The translations under genes and the position numbers were made by a program. The notes below the pieces were generated by a model, which saw only the letters and a program-made list of their open reading frames with translations, was not told where the DNA came from and searched no databases. Source: Bacillota bacterium (GTDB lineage Bacteria > Bacillota > Clostridia > Acetivibrionales > DTU013). From it: a DNA stretch of 44,049 nt. The stretch is from positions 1 to 44,049 of the forward strand of contig JAEYON010000167.1 in NCBI GenBank assembly GCA_023411645.1. Direction: 5' to 3'. This document shows positions 25,845 to 34,374 of the stretch, piece by piece; positions within the stretch are counted from its first letter, which is position 1; each line of letters opens with the position of its first letter.

Positions 25845-26774
25845 ATGAAGAAAACTCAAAAAATACTTGGATTACCTATAATAAGTATTTCTGACGGGCT
25901 TGAGGTTGGAAGGGTAAAGAGTATTATCATAAATGCTGAGCGGGGAGCAATTGATTATATTGTAGTGGATAGCGGAATACAAATATTCAGTGCCAGGGTG
26001 ATTCCAACAGAGGATGTTCTGGGCATAGGCGAGTACGCGCTTACTATTGAGAATGAGGGCGCCATTACCGATATTAGCAGGATACCTGCTGCCATTCAGC
26101 TTCTTCAAAACGATATCAGAGTAAAAGGAACCAAGGTCCTCACCAAGAAGGGAAGACTTATCGGCGAAATCGGAGATATCTATATAGATGACAATGATGG
26201 GTGCAAGATAACAGGGCTGGAATTTATTGCAGATATTACACAAAAGCAGCTTAAGCTCATACCCCGTGATACAGTAATTACTTTCGGCAAGAATCTTACG
26301 GTTGTGAAGGAAGACATAGAGGCTTCACTGCTTGATACTCCGGCGCAGTTGGATACCGATGCCGGATTTGACAATTTTGAAAAAAAAAATGACCCATATG
26401 CAGTAGAAGCTGAAGGTACATCCTATACTGATGCAGCAGCTGCATTTGATACATACCGTGGCTTTGATTCCGTGCAAACATCGGTTGAGACGTTTTCGAT
26501 AGCTTCAGAAGAATTACCTGTCCTAGACACAGCCGCATCTGTCACAGAAACGACTGAATCTACACAGCCAGCTGTAGTTGATACTGACAATGCGTCCGTA
26601 CTCTTTGAGCAGAGACAAAGACAGTATCTTAAGGGCAGATATGCCACCAGAACCATCACTGATAATATGGGAAATGTTATTATCGGTGAAGGGATGATTA
26701 TCGATGATACTGTCATTGATGAGGCGAAATCCAAGGACAAGCTGATTGAACTTGTCATGAACAACAAGGCGTAA
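25845..26774 (+). CDS. PRC-barrel domain protein
   Basis: PRC-barrel domains occur in proteins involved in RNA processing, photosynthetic complexes and envelope or cell-division roles in Gram-positives. The 309-aa protein has two consecutive PRC-barrel units (about residues 4-80, starting ILGLPIISISDGLEVGRVKSI, and about 85-160, with LTKKGRLIGEIGDIYID). A Thr/Ser/Ala/Asp-rich disordered stretch follows (about 165-260), then a short conserved-looking end (ATRTITDNMGNVIIGEGMII). The ATG at 25845 has AAGGAGGG upstream; the open frame extends to 25797. There is no signal peptide. The exact role is unknown. Confidence 0.85.
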   Translation: MKKTQKILGLPIISISDGLEVGRVKSIIINAERGAIDYIVVDSGIQIFSARVIPTEDVLGIGEYALTIENEGAITDISRIPAAIQLLQNDIRVKGTKVLTKKGRLIGEIGDIYIDDNDGCKITGLEFIADITQKQLKLIPRDTVITFGKNLTVVKEDIEASLLDTPAQLDTDAGFDNFEKKNDPYAVEAEGTSYTDAAAAFDTYRGFDSVQTSVETFSIASEELPVLDTAASVTETTESTQPAVVDTDNASVLFEQRQRQYLKGRYATRTITDNMGNVIIGEGMIIDDTVIDEAKSKDKLIELVMNNKA

Positions 26775-26790
26775 TGGAATAATGATAACT

Positions 26791-26826
26791 AAAAAGTATA
26801 AAGTACTAAGTACTTTATACTTTTTT
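26791..26826 (+). terminator. Long palindromic terminator after the PRC-barrel gene
   Basis: AAAAAGTATAAAGTACT (26791-26807) and AGTACTTTATACTTTTT (26809-26825) are perfect arms around one base, ending in a T-run. The symmetry would let it work in both directions. Confidence 0.9.
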
Positions 26827-26833
26827 AATAATC

Positions 26834-26890
26834 ATTCCGCCGTGGCGGAATCTGACAAGATCGAGTGAGGCTTGATGCTCTCGAGATTTT
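26834..26890 (+). repeat. Structured dispersed repeat, copy 2 (short form)
   Basis: ATTCCGCC-GT-GGCGGAAT (26834-26851) forms a perfect hairpin. It is followed by CTGAC and a second stem, TCGAG...CTCGA, then ATTTTTATT. Sequence and order match the copy at 16601-16700 (hairpin, GCGGAATCTGAC, ATCGAGTG-GGCT-GATGC), but the inner double hairpin of copy 1 is missing. Confidence 0.7.
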
Positions 26891-26938
26891 TATTATAGTT
26901 ACCCATGGGACTGTTGCATAACCAATGAAAAAACATAT

Positions 26939-28285
26939 ATGGAGTTGCATGTTGTGGTTAAGAGTCGCAAAACACCGCTGATTTTCTTGCTCATAATGAT
27001 TCAAAGCACACTGGCAATAACTGCAGGAGTAGTTGTTCTATTTAGTGCATCTGTTAATGATGTACCACCAAAGGTGACGTTGGGCGGACTGGATATTGGC
27101 GGTATGCCTTATTCTGAGGCAACGGTGATGATTGAGTCAGAATATACCAGGAAATTTCAATCAAATGTGCTTAAGCTGAATATTGAGAATGGAGAAAGTT
27201 ATGAGATTCCATTTTCACAGATCGAAGCTGCATTGGACGGGAATGCCACACTGGCTTCAGTGAAGACGATTAAAGGGATCAGAGATATTCCGAAACTTCT
27301 GCAAATCTATTTTGGCAACTCCGGTGCGGAGCTCACACCGATAATAAAATTCGATGAAAGCAAGCTCAGAATGGCGTTGGTTGAGATATCCGATGACATC
27401 CGGGTCGAACCTGTTGAAGCACAGATTTATTACTCGACCGGAACCGTGGAGAAAATACCTGATACCGCAGGTGTGTCATTGAATGTTACCAATGCGGTGG
27501 AGACTATCAGGCAAAAGCTTTCTGAAAACCCTTTTGCAACAATTTCGCTTGACAGTACAAACGGATTTGTGCTTCAGCCTGAAAATGCCGCTGTTACCAT
27601 GAAGGATTATGATGACATACAACAGGTTCTGGCTGAATGTACCACTACTGTGATCGACGATGAGCTTTTTGAGGATGTTCGGTTCGCAGCAGAGGCCATC
27701 AACGGCACAATCTTGCCCGCTGCTGCTGAGGGCGGCATTACGCCGGAGTTTTCTTTTGTAGAGTGTCTTAAGAAAATGCAGGCGGATTTTGGAAGCGAAA
27801 GTGACGGATATGATCAGGTTGCATCTACTCTTTATGTAGCGCTGCTGTCAGCCGGTATTCCTAAGGATTCCATCACCAGAATTCCGCACGAATTTGCGGC
27901 AGACTATATTGATCCAGGTCTAGATGCATGGATTTCAGGTGATGCCGGTGATTTGAAATTTACCAGTCCTTTCAGTCATAAAACTGCTATATTCACTGAA
28001 ATAAAGGACGGCAGGATTACAGTAGCTCTGGCCGGAAGTATGAAGGATAAAAAAGAAGATTATAAAATTACAATGGAGATAGTACAACGATTTAAACCTT
28101 CTGTTGTCTATGTGGAAAACAGCGGCCTGACGCCCGGAGAAAGAGTTATACTCAATCCCGGGAAGGAGGGGGTAATGGTAAATGTTTTCAGAAATAATGA
28201 ATTGATCAGCACAGATGAATATAAGGCTGAGAAATCCATTGTTCAGATCGCTCCAAATTCAAACTGGGAACATGAAAGCAAATAA
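26939..28285 (+). CDS. VanW-like protein with peptidoglycan-binding-type N-terminal domain
   Basis: The 448-aa protein has an N-terminal membrane anchor (about residues 13-38) and a region like the peptidoglycan-binding domain that often precedes VanW (VTLGGLDIGGMPYSEATVMIE). A VanW-like domain spans about 265-350, and a small C-terminal domain (about 370-430) resembles a G5-type fold. In VanW the hallmark is GGGxCQxSTxLY; here residues 288-299 read SDGYDQVASTLY, so Cys is replaced by Asp and two of the three Gly are lost. The start is uncertain: ATG 26939 has no good site, while GTG 26954 has GGAG 9 nt upstream. The function of VanW itself is unknown. Confidence 0.8.
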   Translation: MELHVVVKSRKTPLIFLLIMIQSTLAITAGVVVLFSASVNDVPPKVTLGGLDIGGMPYSEATVMIESEYTRKFQSNVLKLNIENGESYEIPFSQIEAALDGNATLASVKTIKGIRDIPKLLQIYFGNSGAELTPIIKFDESKLRMALVEISDDIRVEPVEAQIYYSTGTVEKIPDTAGVSLNVTNAVETIRQKLSENPFATISLDSTNGFVLQPENAAVTMKDYDDIQQVLAECTTTVIDDELFEDVRFAAEAINGTILPAAAEGGITPEFSFVECLKKMQADFGSESDGYDQVASTLYVALLSAGIPKDSITRIPHEFAADYIDPGLDAWISGDAGDLKFTSPFSHKTAIFTEIKDGRITVALAGSMKDKKEDYKITMEIVQRFKPSVVYVENSGLTPGERVILNPGKEGVMVNVFRNNELISTDEYKAEKSIVQIAPNSNWEHESK

Positions 28286-28324
28286 GAAACCCGGGAGCCG
28301 GTCGATGACAGAACTTACGAACCT

Positions 28325-28951
28325 TTAATAAAATTCCTTCAGTATTTCCAATGCATTACTCTCTATGACTTTTTCGCCATATTCATTAAGATAACCTTCG
28401 TAAAAATTTACGTTGGCAATTTTTTCTCCGTACTCATTCAAAATCATTCCAAATAATCTCAAATCGGCCTGAGACAGACCGCTTCTGCTCAGTGCGAGAT
28501 AGTAGGTATCCCCCTGCCTGTAAAGGGTGCTTTCGCCGCTGTATATCTTTTCGAGCTTGCCTCCCAGTTCGCACACATCGTTTAGCTTTCTAAAGGAATA
28601 AATCATCAGAGTTGAAGATACCTTACGCCCTCTTTTCTTGATGCGCAGGTCACTCTTTTTCATACGGCTTTTAATATACTTATGAATGGATTCAAATTCG
28701 CCGTCTTCATCAATTCTGGTAATTGTGATCTCAAATCCCTCGTTCGAATTGGGAACTGGCTCAATAACCAGCTGAGAATCGGAAAGGCTGAATCCCAGCT
28801 GTTCCTCGGCCTGCTCCATCAGTTCCCAGAAAAATTCCTGAGCGGCAGGCGTATCGTAATTTAACGTATCAAGATCTATATTCTTATCTTCCAGATCATT
28901 ATATGACACTGTAACCTTTATAGTATTGTCACTTATCTTTTCAATTTTCAT
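28325..28951 (-). CDS. mecA: Adaptor protein MecA
   Basis: MecA delivers substrates such as ComK to the ClpCP protease in Firmicutes and stimulates ClpC assembly. The 208-aa protein begins MKIEKISDNTIKVTVSYNDLEDKNID, the typical N-terminal substrate-binding domain. It has an acidic/charged linker (about 95-110) and the C-terminal ClpC-binding domain (about 110-208, ending YGEKVIESNALEILKEF). Length fits the family. It ends convergently, 39 bp from the VanW-like gene. It could be the last gene of the long minus-strand operon or be driven by its own promoter. Confidence 0.92.
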   Translation of the reverse strand: MKIEKISDNTIKVTVSYNDLEDKNIDLDTLNYDTPAAQEFFWELMEQAEEQLGFSLSDSQLVIEPVPNSNEGFEITITRIDEDGEFESIHKYIKSRMKKSDLRIKKRGRKVSSTLMIYSFRKLNDVCELGGKLEKIYSGESTLYRQGDTYYLALSRSGLSQADLRLFGMILNEYGEKIANVNFYEGYLNEYGEKVIESNALEILKEFY

Positions 28952-29005
28952 AGCTACTCCATTTTTATAACGCGCACATGTGACTTAGCTTCCACTACTA
29001 AATAC

Positions 29006-29011
29006 ATTATA
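29006..29011 (-). promoter_or_regulatory. Candidate -10 box of mecA
   Basis: On the minus strand TATAAT lies about 55 nt upstream of the mecA ATG. The -35 region at the right distance (TTCTCT) is poor. Confidence 0.35.
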
Positions 29012-29044
29012 CTTCTTTATGAATGAAAAGAGAAGTGTTTTGCA

Positions 29045-30403
29045 TCACTTTACCCGTCGCAGGTACAATGTGACAGAGAGCATTATAAAGTAGACAAGCA
29101 ATCCAAGCAACGTCCACAGGTACAAAATCGGTGTATTGGAGACAAAGCCAACCACAGGCACATTCAACAACAGCATCAGTGGGAAGCCGACGAATAAGCC
29201 TGCTCCGCTGCCAAGAACAAGATTCCTGCCTGCGGAGGACTCCAGATTAGGGTCTATTTCCTTTACAAGGGCAAGGCCTGTGGATATGACGCCCGTTAGA
29301 TTGCCGTATAAAGCCAGTATATTTTCCAGTACATCTGTATTGTAGAGGCGTTTACACACGAATATGACATACATGACTGTAATGATGCCGCCAATTGTGC
29401 CAATAAGCAATGTCGGTAAGAGATACTGCCTGAATATTGTTATGGAAATGGCAGCAATTGAGGCTGTGATCATAAAGTCGAATGCGCCGCCCGATATTCT
29501 CTCCAGCAGAAAATTGCTGGTGTATTCCCGGTTAACAACCTTCTTTTTCCTGAGAAAATCAAAAATAAAACGGAACAGGATCGCAAACAGAGCTGCAACA
29601 ATAAAGCTAAAGCCCCAGAGCATTGCGGATAAAGTGCTGCCAAAGGTTCCTAGCTTTGATAAAACAGCGGTCAGCCCGCTTAGGGCCAGATAGGTCGCCA
29701 GATATATAATACCAATTGTAAAGAGCTGTATCGAAAAACCATCGACAGATTCTGTATCTCCGACATCCTCTTTTTGAATTTCACCCTTGACCACATTCAT
29801 GTCAGGATCAGTCAAGCTATGTGAGGGTACAATTTTTTTAACCTTGATAAGGTAGTTCATCAGTGGAATGCCTCCGATACAAGCCCAGAGCAGGCCCATA
29901 GTGGCCATTGTAAGCCCGATATTGCCGCCGTTGGTAAACCCAAGTGCTTCCCACGATCTGCCCATGGAATATGCCTGCCCGGCACCCTGACCATAGCCCA
30001 GTGGCAGCAGCATCCCAAATACGGGGAAGAGGTCCGGCACAAAGGTGTATACTAAAAGCAGAGAAAGGCCAAATCCGATGATCCCCTGAAGTACATAGCC
30101 ATTTACAATAATAATGCCGGTGTTGACGATATCCTTGTTCTTTTTTGTTGTGCGGTCCTTGAGAGCAAGAGCAATAAAGCCTATTGACATCAGATGGTAA
30201 ATTATCGTACCCAGCCGGCTTGAATCAAACGGAACCAGATTCAGGACTTGCGGACCCAGCAGCAGTCCGATAAAACCGGCAATTATAGCATTCGGAATAA
30301 AAAATTTCTTAAAAAATTTAAAGCTTCTTTTAATGTATGTTGCCAAACCAAGAAACAAAGAAATAACTAAAATTTCCCAGATATAACCCCAACTTTCACC
30401 CAT
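29045..30403 (-). CDS. gltS: GltS-family sodium/glutamate-type symporter
   Basis: The 452-aa membrane protein belongs to the ESS (glutamate:Na+ symporter) family. It has about ten to twelve hydrophobic helices in two repeats. The characteristic sequences are IIAGFIGLLLGPQVLNLVP early on, LPLGYGQGAGQAYSMG in the pore-loop region, and LVKEIDPNLESSAGRNLVLGSGAGL in the second half. It is about 50 aa longer than Escherichia coli GltS, mainly through a central polar loop near residues 195-225. GGAGGG precedes the ATG. It lies 18 bp behind the acyltransferase gene, so probably in one operon. The true substrate is unproved; glutamate is inferred from the family. Confidence 0.87.
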   Translation of the reverse strand: MGESWGYIWEILVISLFLGLATYIKRSFKFFKKFFIPNAIIAGFIGLLLGPQVLNLVPFDSSRLGTIIYHLMSIGFIALALKDRTTKKNKDIVNTGIIIVNGYVLQGIIGFGLSLLLVYTFVPDLFPVFGMLLPLGYGQGAGQAYSMGRSWEALGFTNGGNIGLTMATMGLLWACIGGIPLMNYLIKVKKIVPSHSLTDPDMNVVKGEIQKEDVGDTESVDGFSIQLFTIGIIYLATYLALSGLTAVLSKLGTFGSTLSAMLWGFSFIVAALFAILFRFIFDFLRKKKVVNREYTSNFLLERISGGAFDFMITASIAAISITIFRQYLLPTLLIGTIGGIITVMYVIFVCKRLYNTDVLENILALYGNLTGVISTGLALVKEIDPNLESSAGRNLVLGSGAGLFVGFPLMLLLNVPVVGFVSNTPILYLWTLLGLLVYFIMLSVTLYLRRVK

Positions 30404-30421
30404 GTGTACCCTCCAATGTGT

Positions 30422-31624
30422 TTATTTTTTAGCATCTAATGTATCTATTGCCTTCGTAAATTTATATGCAGGCATCAGGCCGTTGCCTGCACTGAACCTG
30501 TAAAGTACCTTGTTAAATATAAACTCAAGCTGATTGTTAGACTGAACGTTTACGCCGGACATTTCGGCCAGTGGAAAACGCAGCTCTTCACTATTCCCAT
30601 CACAATAGATCAATTCCTGAGGAAGGAGCGATAAGGTTCCGGCAGAGGAAGGACTGCTCAATTCGCCTGTTTTCCCGCCGGTACGAAGGACGATATTCTG
30701 CTCCTCAATGATGGATAGGGTGGAATCGGAGTTTATTTTATCCGATATGGACTTGCTGAGCTGTTCCAGCTGCCAAAGGTTCCAGTCCCTGGGATTGTCG
30801 AAAATCAGATCATTTGAAAGACTTTTAAAAAAACCTTCAGTGCTGTAGGTGACTTGATATCCGCAGGCATCGCAGCCGAGCAGGTCGCCTTCGGACCTCA
30901 TTTGATCCGTGCTAAGGCATTTTGGACATGTAAAAAGGAAGAGCTCAAGTCGTTCTGCCCTTCTTCTTCCTTTATATGATAGCATACGCATCCGCTGAGT
31001 TTCATATTCGTCGTATTGAAGGCTGCTGGTAATAACTTCAAAAATCTCACCGGCCGATAATGAGGCGAGCTCATGAGAATCCAGCACTTTGGAAAGCACC
31101 ATTTCAAGTTGCCCTCTTCTGGTGGAAACGGCCCATCTTGGCATGGAGAGACAGGCGCCCTTAAATATCACGCTTATTACAGGGATGCCAAGCGATTTAA
31201 TCAGTTTAGCTGTGGGAGGAAGAAGCGGAAGTGTTCTGCCATCCCAGTTGCGATTGCCCTCAGGAAAGATACCGATGATGCCTTTGTTTTTCACTACCTC
31301 CATAATTCCCCGGATAGATCTGGGATCCGAAATGCGTTTGGTCTTGGGTATGGCACCCACAAGCTTGAGAAGAACCTTAAGTACCGGATTTCTGAAATAA
31401 GCATCAGATGTTACAAAGTAGACCGGCCCGGGAAAGCACATGGACAGCAGAAACGGATCCCAGAAATTAGTGTGGTTGGCCAGTACGATATACGGCGGCT
31501 CGATATCCTTTAGAATTGCACGGTTACTGATTCGATAATCGAACAGCAATTTCATGTAATTACCGACAATCAACTTCAGAAATTTGTTAAAAAGTTTGCC
31601 GAACTTATATTTTCTGGCTGCCAT
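30422..31624 (-). CDS. PlsC-type acyltransferase with zinc ribbon
   Basis: The N-terminal half is a lysophospholipid acyltransferase domain that would acylate a lipid precursor at the membrane, as in phosphatidic acid synthesis. Block I, NHTNFWD (H51 and D56), and block III, FPEG (120-123), are present. The 400-aa length is well above the usual 200-250. A C-terminal extension carries a zinc ribbon (C233, C236, C251, C254: CPKC...CDAC) followed by a beta-rich tail of unknown role. GGGAG precedes the ATG. It lies 31 bp behind potD and 18 bp ahead of gltS. Whether it makes phosphatidic acid or acylates something else is open. Confidence 0.87.
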   Translation of the reverse strand: MAARKYKFGKLFNKFLKLIVGNYMKLLFDYRISNRAILKDIEPPYIVLANHTNFWDPFLLSMCFPGPVYFVTSDAYFRNPVLKVLLKLVGAIPKTKRISDPRSIRGIMEVVKNKGIIGIFPEGNRNWDGRTLPLLPPTAKLIKSLGIPVISVIFKGACLSMPRWAVSTRRGQLEMVLSKVLDSHELASLSAGEIFEVITSSLQYDEYETQRMRMLSYKGRRRAERLELFLFTCPKCLSTDQMRSEGDLLGCDACGYQVTYSTEGFFKSLSNDLIFDNPRDWNLWQLEQLSKSISDKINSDSTLSIIEEQNIVLRTGGKTGELSSPSSAGTLSLLPQELIYCDGNSEELRFPLAEMSGVNVQSNNQLEFIFNKVLYRFSAGNGLMPAYKFTKAIDTLDAKK

Positions 31625-31655
31625 ATGTGATCTCCCATATTTGTTTATGGCTTAA

Positions 31656-32729
31656 TCAATAAGCTTTTATCTCAGTCCAGATCCTGTTGTATTCCTTGTT
31701 TATTTCGTCGCCGGGGTATTCAAATATTTCACAGTTAGACAGATCCTCCTCTAAAGGGTATGCGCTGCGGTCGGAGACAAGCTCCGGATCTAGCATCTTC
31801 ATGACCTCTTTGTGAGGGGTTGCATATCCAATGTAATCTGCATTATTGAAAGCCGTATTTGTTTCGCACATGTAATTGATGAAAATTTCGGCTTCCTTCT
31901 GATGCTTGCTTGTCGAAGGGATAACCATGGAGTCAAACCAATAGTTGGATCCTTCCTTTGGAATGACATAGGACAGATTCTCATTCTCAGACATGCAATA
32001 GTATGCGTCACCGGACCATACAACAGCCAGAGCCGCACTTTCTCCGATCATCATATCCTTAACCTCGTCTACAGCATATGAAAGCACTAATGGTTTTTGC
32101 TCAATCAATTTATCCCTGGCCTGGTTCAGCTCGGATATATTTCTAGTATTCATAGAAAAACCAAGCATTTTCAAAGTTATGCCAATGGAGTCCCGCTCGC
32201 TGTCAGGCATTATGATCTGCTTCTTATATTTTTCGTTCCAGAGGATCTCCCAACTGTCCACAGGATCGGAAACCATGGTCTTATTATAAAGTATTCCGAC
32301 GGTACCCCACATATACGGCACTGAATATTGATTATCTGCGTCGTATGAAAGGAATTTAAAACGATCATCAATATGTTTGTAATTTGGGATGTTTTCCATG
32401 TTGATCTTATTGAGCAGTCCTTCGTCAAGCATCCTTTTAATCATGTAGTCTGACGGGATGGCTACATCAAAAGGTGAACCGCCTGTCTTGATTTTGACAT
32501 ACATATCTTCATTGGTAGAAAAGTTTTGATAATCCACCTTAATGCCCGGATATGCATTTTCAAAATCCTCTATAGTTGTTTCACCAATATAATCGCCCCA
32601 GTTAAATACATTGATCGTGACCTGACCTGCGTCATTGTAGGTACCTGTCGGACCGCAGCCTGTCAGCATAAAGGCTGTGAGTAAAATTGTGGTGATAAAT
32701 GTTAGCAATCTGTTTCTTTTCATTTTCAT
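31656..32729 (-). CDS. potD: Spermidine/putrescine ABC transporter substrate-binding lipoprotein
   Basis: This is the extracytoplasmic polyamine-binding component, tethered to the membrane as a lipoprotein. The 357-aa protein has an N-terminal signal with the lipobox LTGC (Cys25 as lipidated residue). The mature part starts with the PotD-like INVFNWGDYIGE and continues with YMWGTVGILYNK and VKDMMIGESAALAVVWSGDA. It overlaps potC by 4 bp. Homologous binding proteins can prefer spermidine, putrescine or other polyamines; specificity is not certain. Confidence 0.94.
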   Translation of the reverse strand: MKMKRNRLLTFITTILLTAFMLTGCGPTGTYNDAGQVTINVFNWGDYIGETTIEDFENAYPGIKVDYQNFSTNEDMYVKIKTGGSPFDVAIPSDYMIKRMLDEGLLNKINMENIPNYKHIDDRFKFLSYDADNQYSVPYMWGTVGILYNKTMVSDPVDSWEILWNEKYKKQIIMPDSERDSIGITLKMLGFSMNTRNISELNQARDKLIEQKPLVLSYAVDEVKDMMIGESAALAVVWSGDAYYCMSENENLSYVIPKEGSNYWFDSMVIPSTSKHQKEAEIFINYMCETNTAFNNADYIGYATPHKEVMKMLDPELVSDRSAYPLEEDLSNCEIFEYPGDEINKEYNRIWTEIKAY

Positions 32730-33553
32730 TTCTCCTCAAATACAAAATTACCTATTTTAGCTGTTTTCTTTGTCTCATTACCGTTACCAGTATTCCCTGA
32801 TGACCTTTTATTAATGACTAGCAGTAATGCCAGCACGACAATGAACATTAATGTCGACAATGCATTTATTTTAGGATTAATACCACGCCTTGCCATGGAG
32901 TAAACAGTTATAGAAAGCGTGGATACGCCTGAGCCGGTAGTGAAAAAGCTGATAATAAAGTCATCCAGCGACAGCGTAAATGCCAGCAAGAACCCTGTGA
33001 TGACGCCGGGCATGATCTCCGGAAGGATAACCTTTCGGAATGCATACAACGGAAGAGAACCCAAATCAAGGGCAGCTTCGTAAAGGTGCTTATTAAGCTG
33101 CTTAAGCTTTGGCAGCACTGAAAGTATAACATAGGGTATATTAAACGTAATATGGGACAGCAGGAGCGTCAAAAAGCCAAGCTTTAAATTAAAAAAGATA
33201 AACAGTATCATCAGCGATATTCCTGTTACGATATCCGGGTTCAGTACAGGCAAATAGGTCAGGTTCATCACAAAGGACCTTGTCAGCTTCTTCAAGTTGT
33301 GAATGCCTACTGCCGCAGCCGTTCCAATAATAGTTGCAACGAGTGATGAGATCAATGCAATTGCCAGTGTGTTGTATAAAGAGGACATGATCTGCTTGTC
33401 CTCAAACAACTCAGCATACCATTTAAGCGTGAATCCACCCCAATGAGCCCTCGATTTCGATTGGTTGAAGGAGAAAACAATCAACGTAAAAACAGGAGCA
33501 TATAAGAATATAAAGATGATGCATAGATATACCTTTTTAATTGATTTTCTCAA
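32726..33553 (-). CDS. potC: Spermidine/putrescine ABC transporter permease PotC
   Basis: This is one of the two membrane channel subunits of the polyamine importer. The 275-aa protein has about six transmembrane helices and the cytoplasmic EAA loop (EAALDLGSLPLYAFRKVILPEIMPG) that contacts the ATPase. It overlaps potB by 4 bp and potD by 4 bp, so translation of the whole set is coupled. Confidence 0.95.
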   Translation of the reverse strand: MRKSIKKVYLCIIFIFLYAPVFTLIVFSFNQSKSRAHWGGFTLKWYAELFEDKQIMSSLYNTLAIALISSLVATIIGTAAAVGIHNLKKLTRSFVMNLTYLPVLNPDIVTGISLMILFIFFNLKLGFLTLLLSHITFNIPYVILSVLPKLKQLNKHLYEAALDLGSLPLYAFRKVILPEIMPGVITGFLLAFTLSLDDFIISFFTTGSGVSTLSITVYSMARRGINPKINALSTLMFIVVLALLLVINKRSSGNTGNGNETKKTAKIGNFVFEEK

Positions 33554-34374
33554 AACAGCGCACCTCCTGTCTCTTCCTTTTCATATCTGGATGTAAAGCC
33601 CATACTAAGCAGAATAAGTGCCATCATAATAATGGAGACCGCAGATCCGAAGTTCCAGTCATACACTCTCATAAACTGATCCTCGATCAGATTGCCTATC
33701 AGCGTATACTGACTGCCGCCTAACAGCTTGGATATGATAAATGTCGTGACAGCAGGCATGAACACCATTGTAATCCCGGAGGCTACACCGGGAAGACTAA
33801 GCGGGAAGGTGATCCTGCGGAAAACAGTGAAGGCATCAGATCCAAGGTCTTCGGCAGCTTCAATAAGGCTTCTGTCAATTTTGCTAAGTACGGAGAAGAT
33901 CGGAAGAACCATAAAAGGAAGGAAGTTATAGACCATGCCAAGTATTACGGCAGCATCTGTATACAAAATATTCAACTGCGGCAGTTTCAATGCATCAAGA
34001 AGTGAGTTTATCACGCCTTTGCGGTCCAACAGAGTCATCCATGCATAGGTGCGCAGCAAAAAGTTCATCCACATGGGGATGACAAAAAGCAATATCAGAG
34101 TATTTTTTTTGCTGAGATCCCGACCCGATAAAATCATTGCTACCGGATAACCAAGCACCAGACAAATGAGAGTACTAATCAGAGCCAGGACAACAGACCG
34201 AAGCAGCACCTTCATGTAAACGGGCTGCAGGAATTTTTGGAAGTTTTCCAACGAAAAAACCGTAACACCGTTTTCTGTAACCGTTATAGAGTAGTACAAC
34301 ACAAGAATCAACGGTATCAGTATAAAAATTATCGCCCAGACAATGTAAGGGATTGAAATCCATCCTTTTTTCAT
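33550..34374 (-). CDS. potB: Spermidine/putrescine ABC transporter permease PotB
   Basis: This is the second membrane subunit of the importer, with about six helices in 274 aa. The EAA loop reads EAAEDLGSDAFTVFRRITFPLSLPG. Both its start and stop overlap neighbours by 4 bp (potA and potC). The order potA-B-C-D is the common one for this transporter family. Confidence 0.95.
   Translation of the reverse strand: MKKGWISIPYIVWAIIFILIPLILVLYYSITVTENGVTVFSLENFQKFLQPVYMKVLLRSVVLALISTLICLVLGYPVAMILSGRDLSKKNTLILLFVIPMWMNFLLRTYAWMTLLDRKGVINSLLDALKLPQLNILYTDAAVILGMVYNFLPFMVLPIFSVLSKIDRSLIEAAEDLGSDAFTVFRRITFPLSLPGVASGITMVFMPAVTTFIISKLLGGSQYTLIGNLIEDQFMRVYDWNFGSAVSIIMMALILLSMGFTSRYEKEETGGALF

Noticed and set aside
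26821..26938. CRISPR-like or tandem repeat array
   Set aside because: There is only a terminator and a single dispersed repeat copy, with no regular spacing or repeated units.
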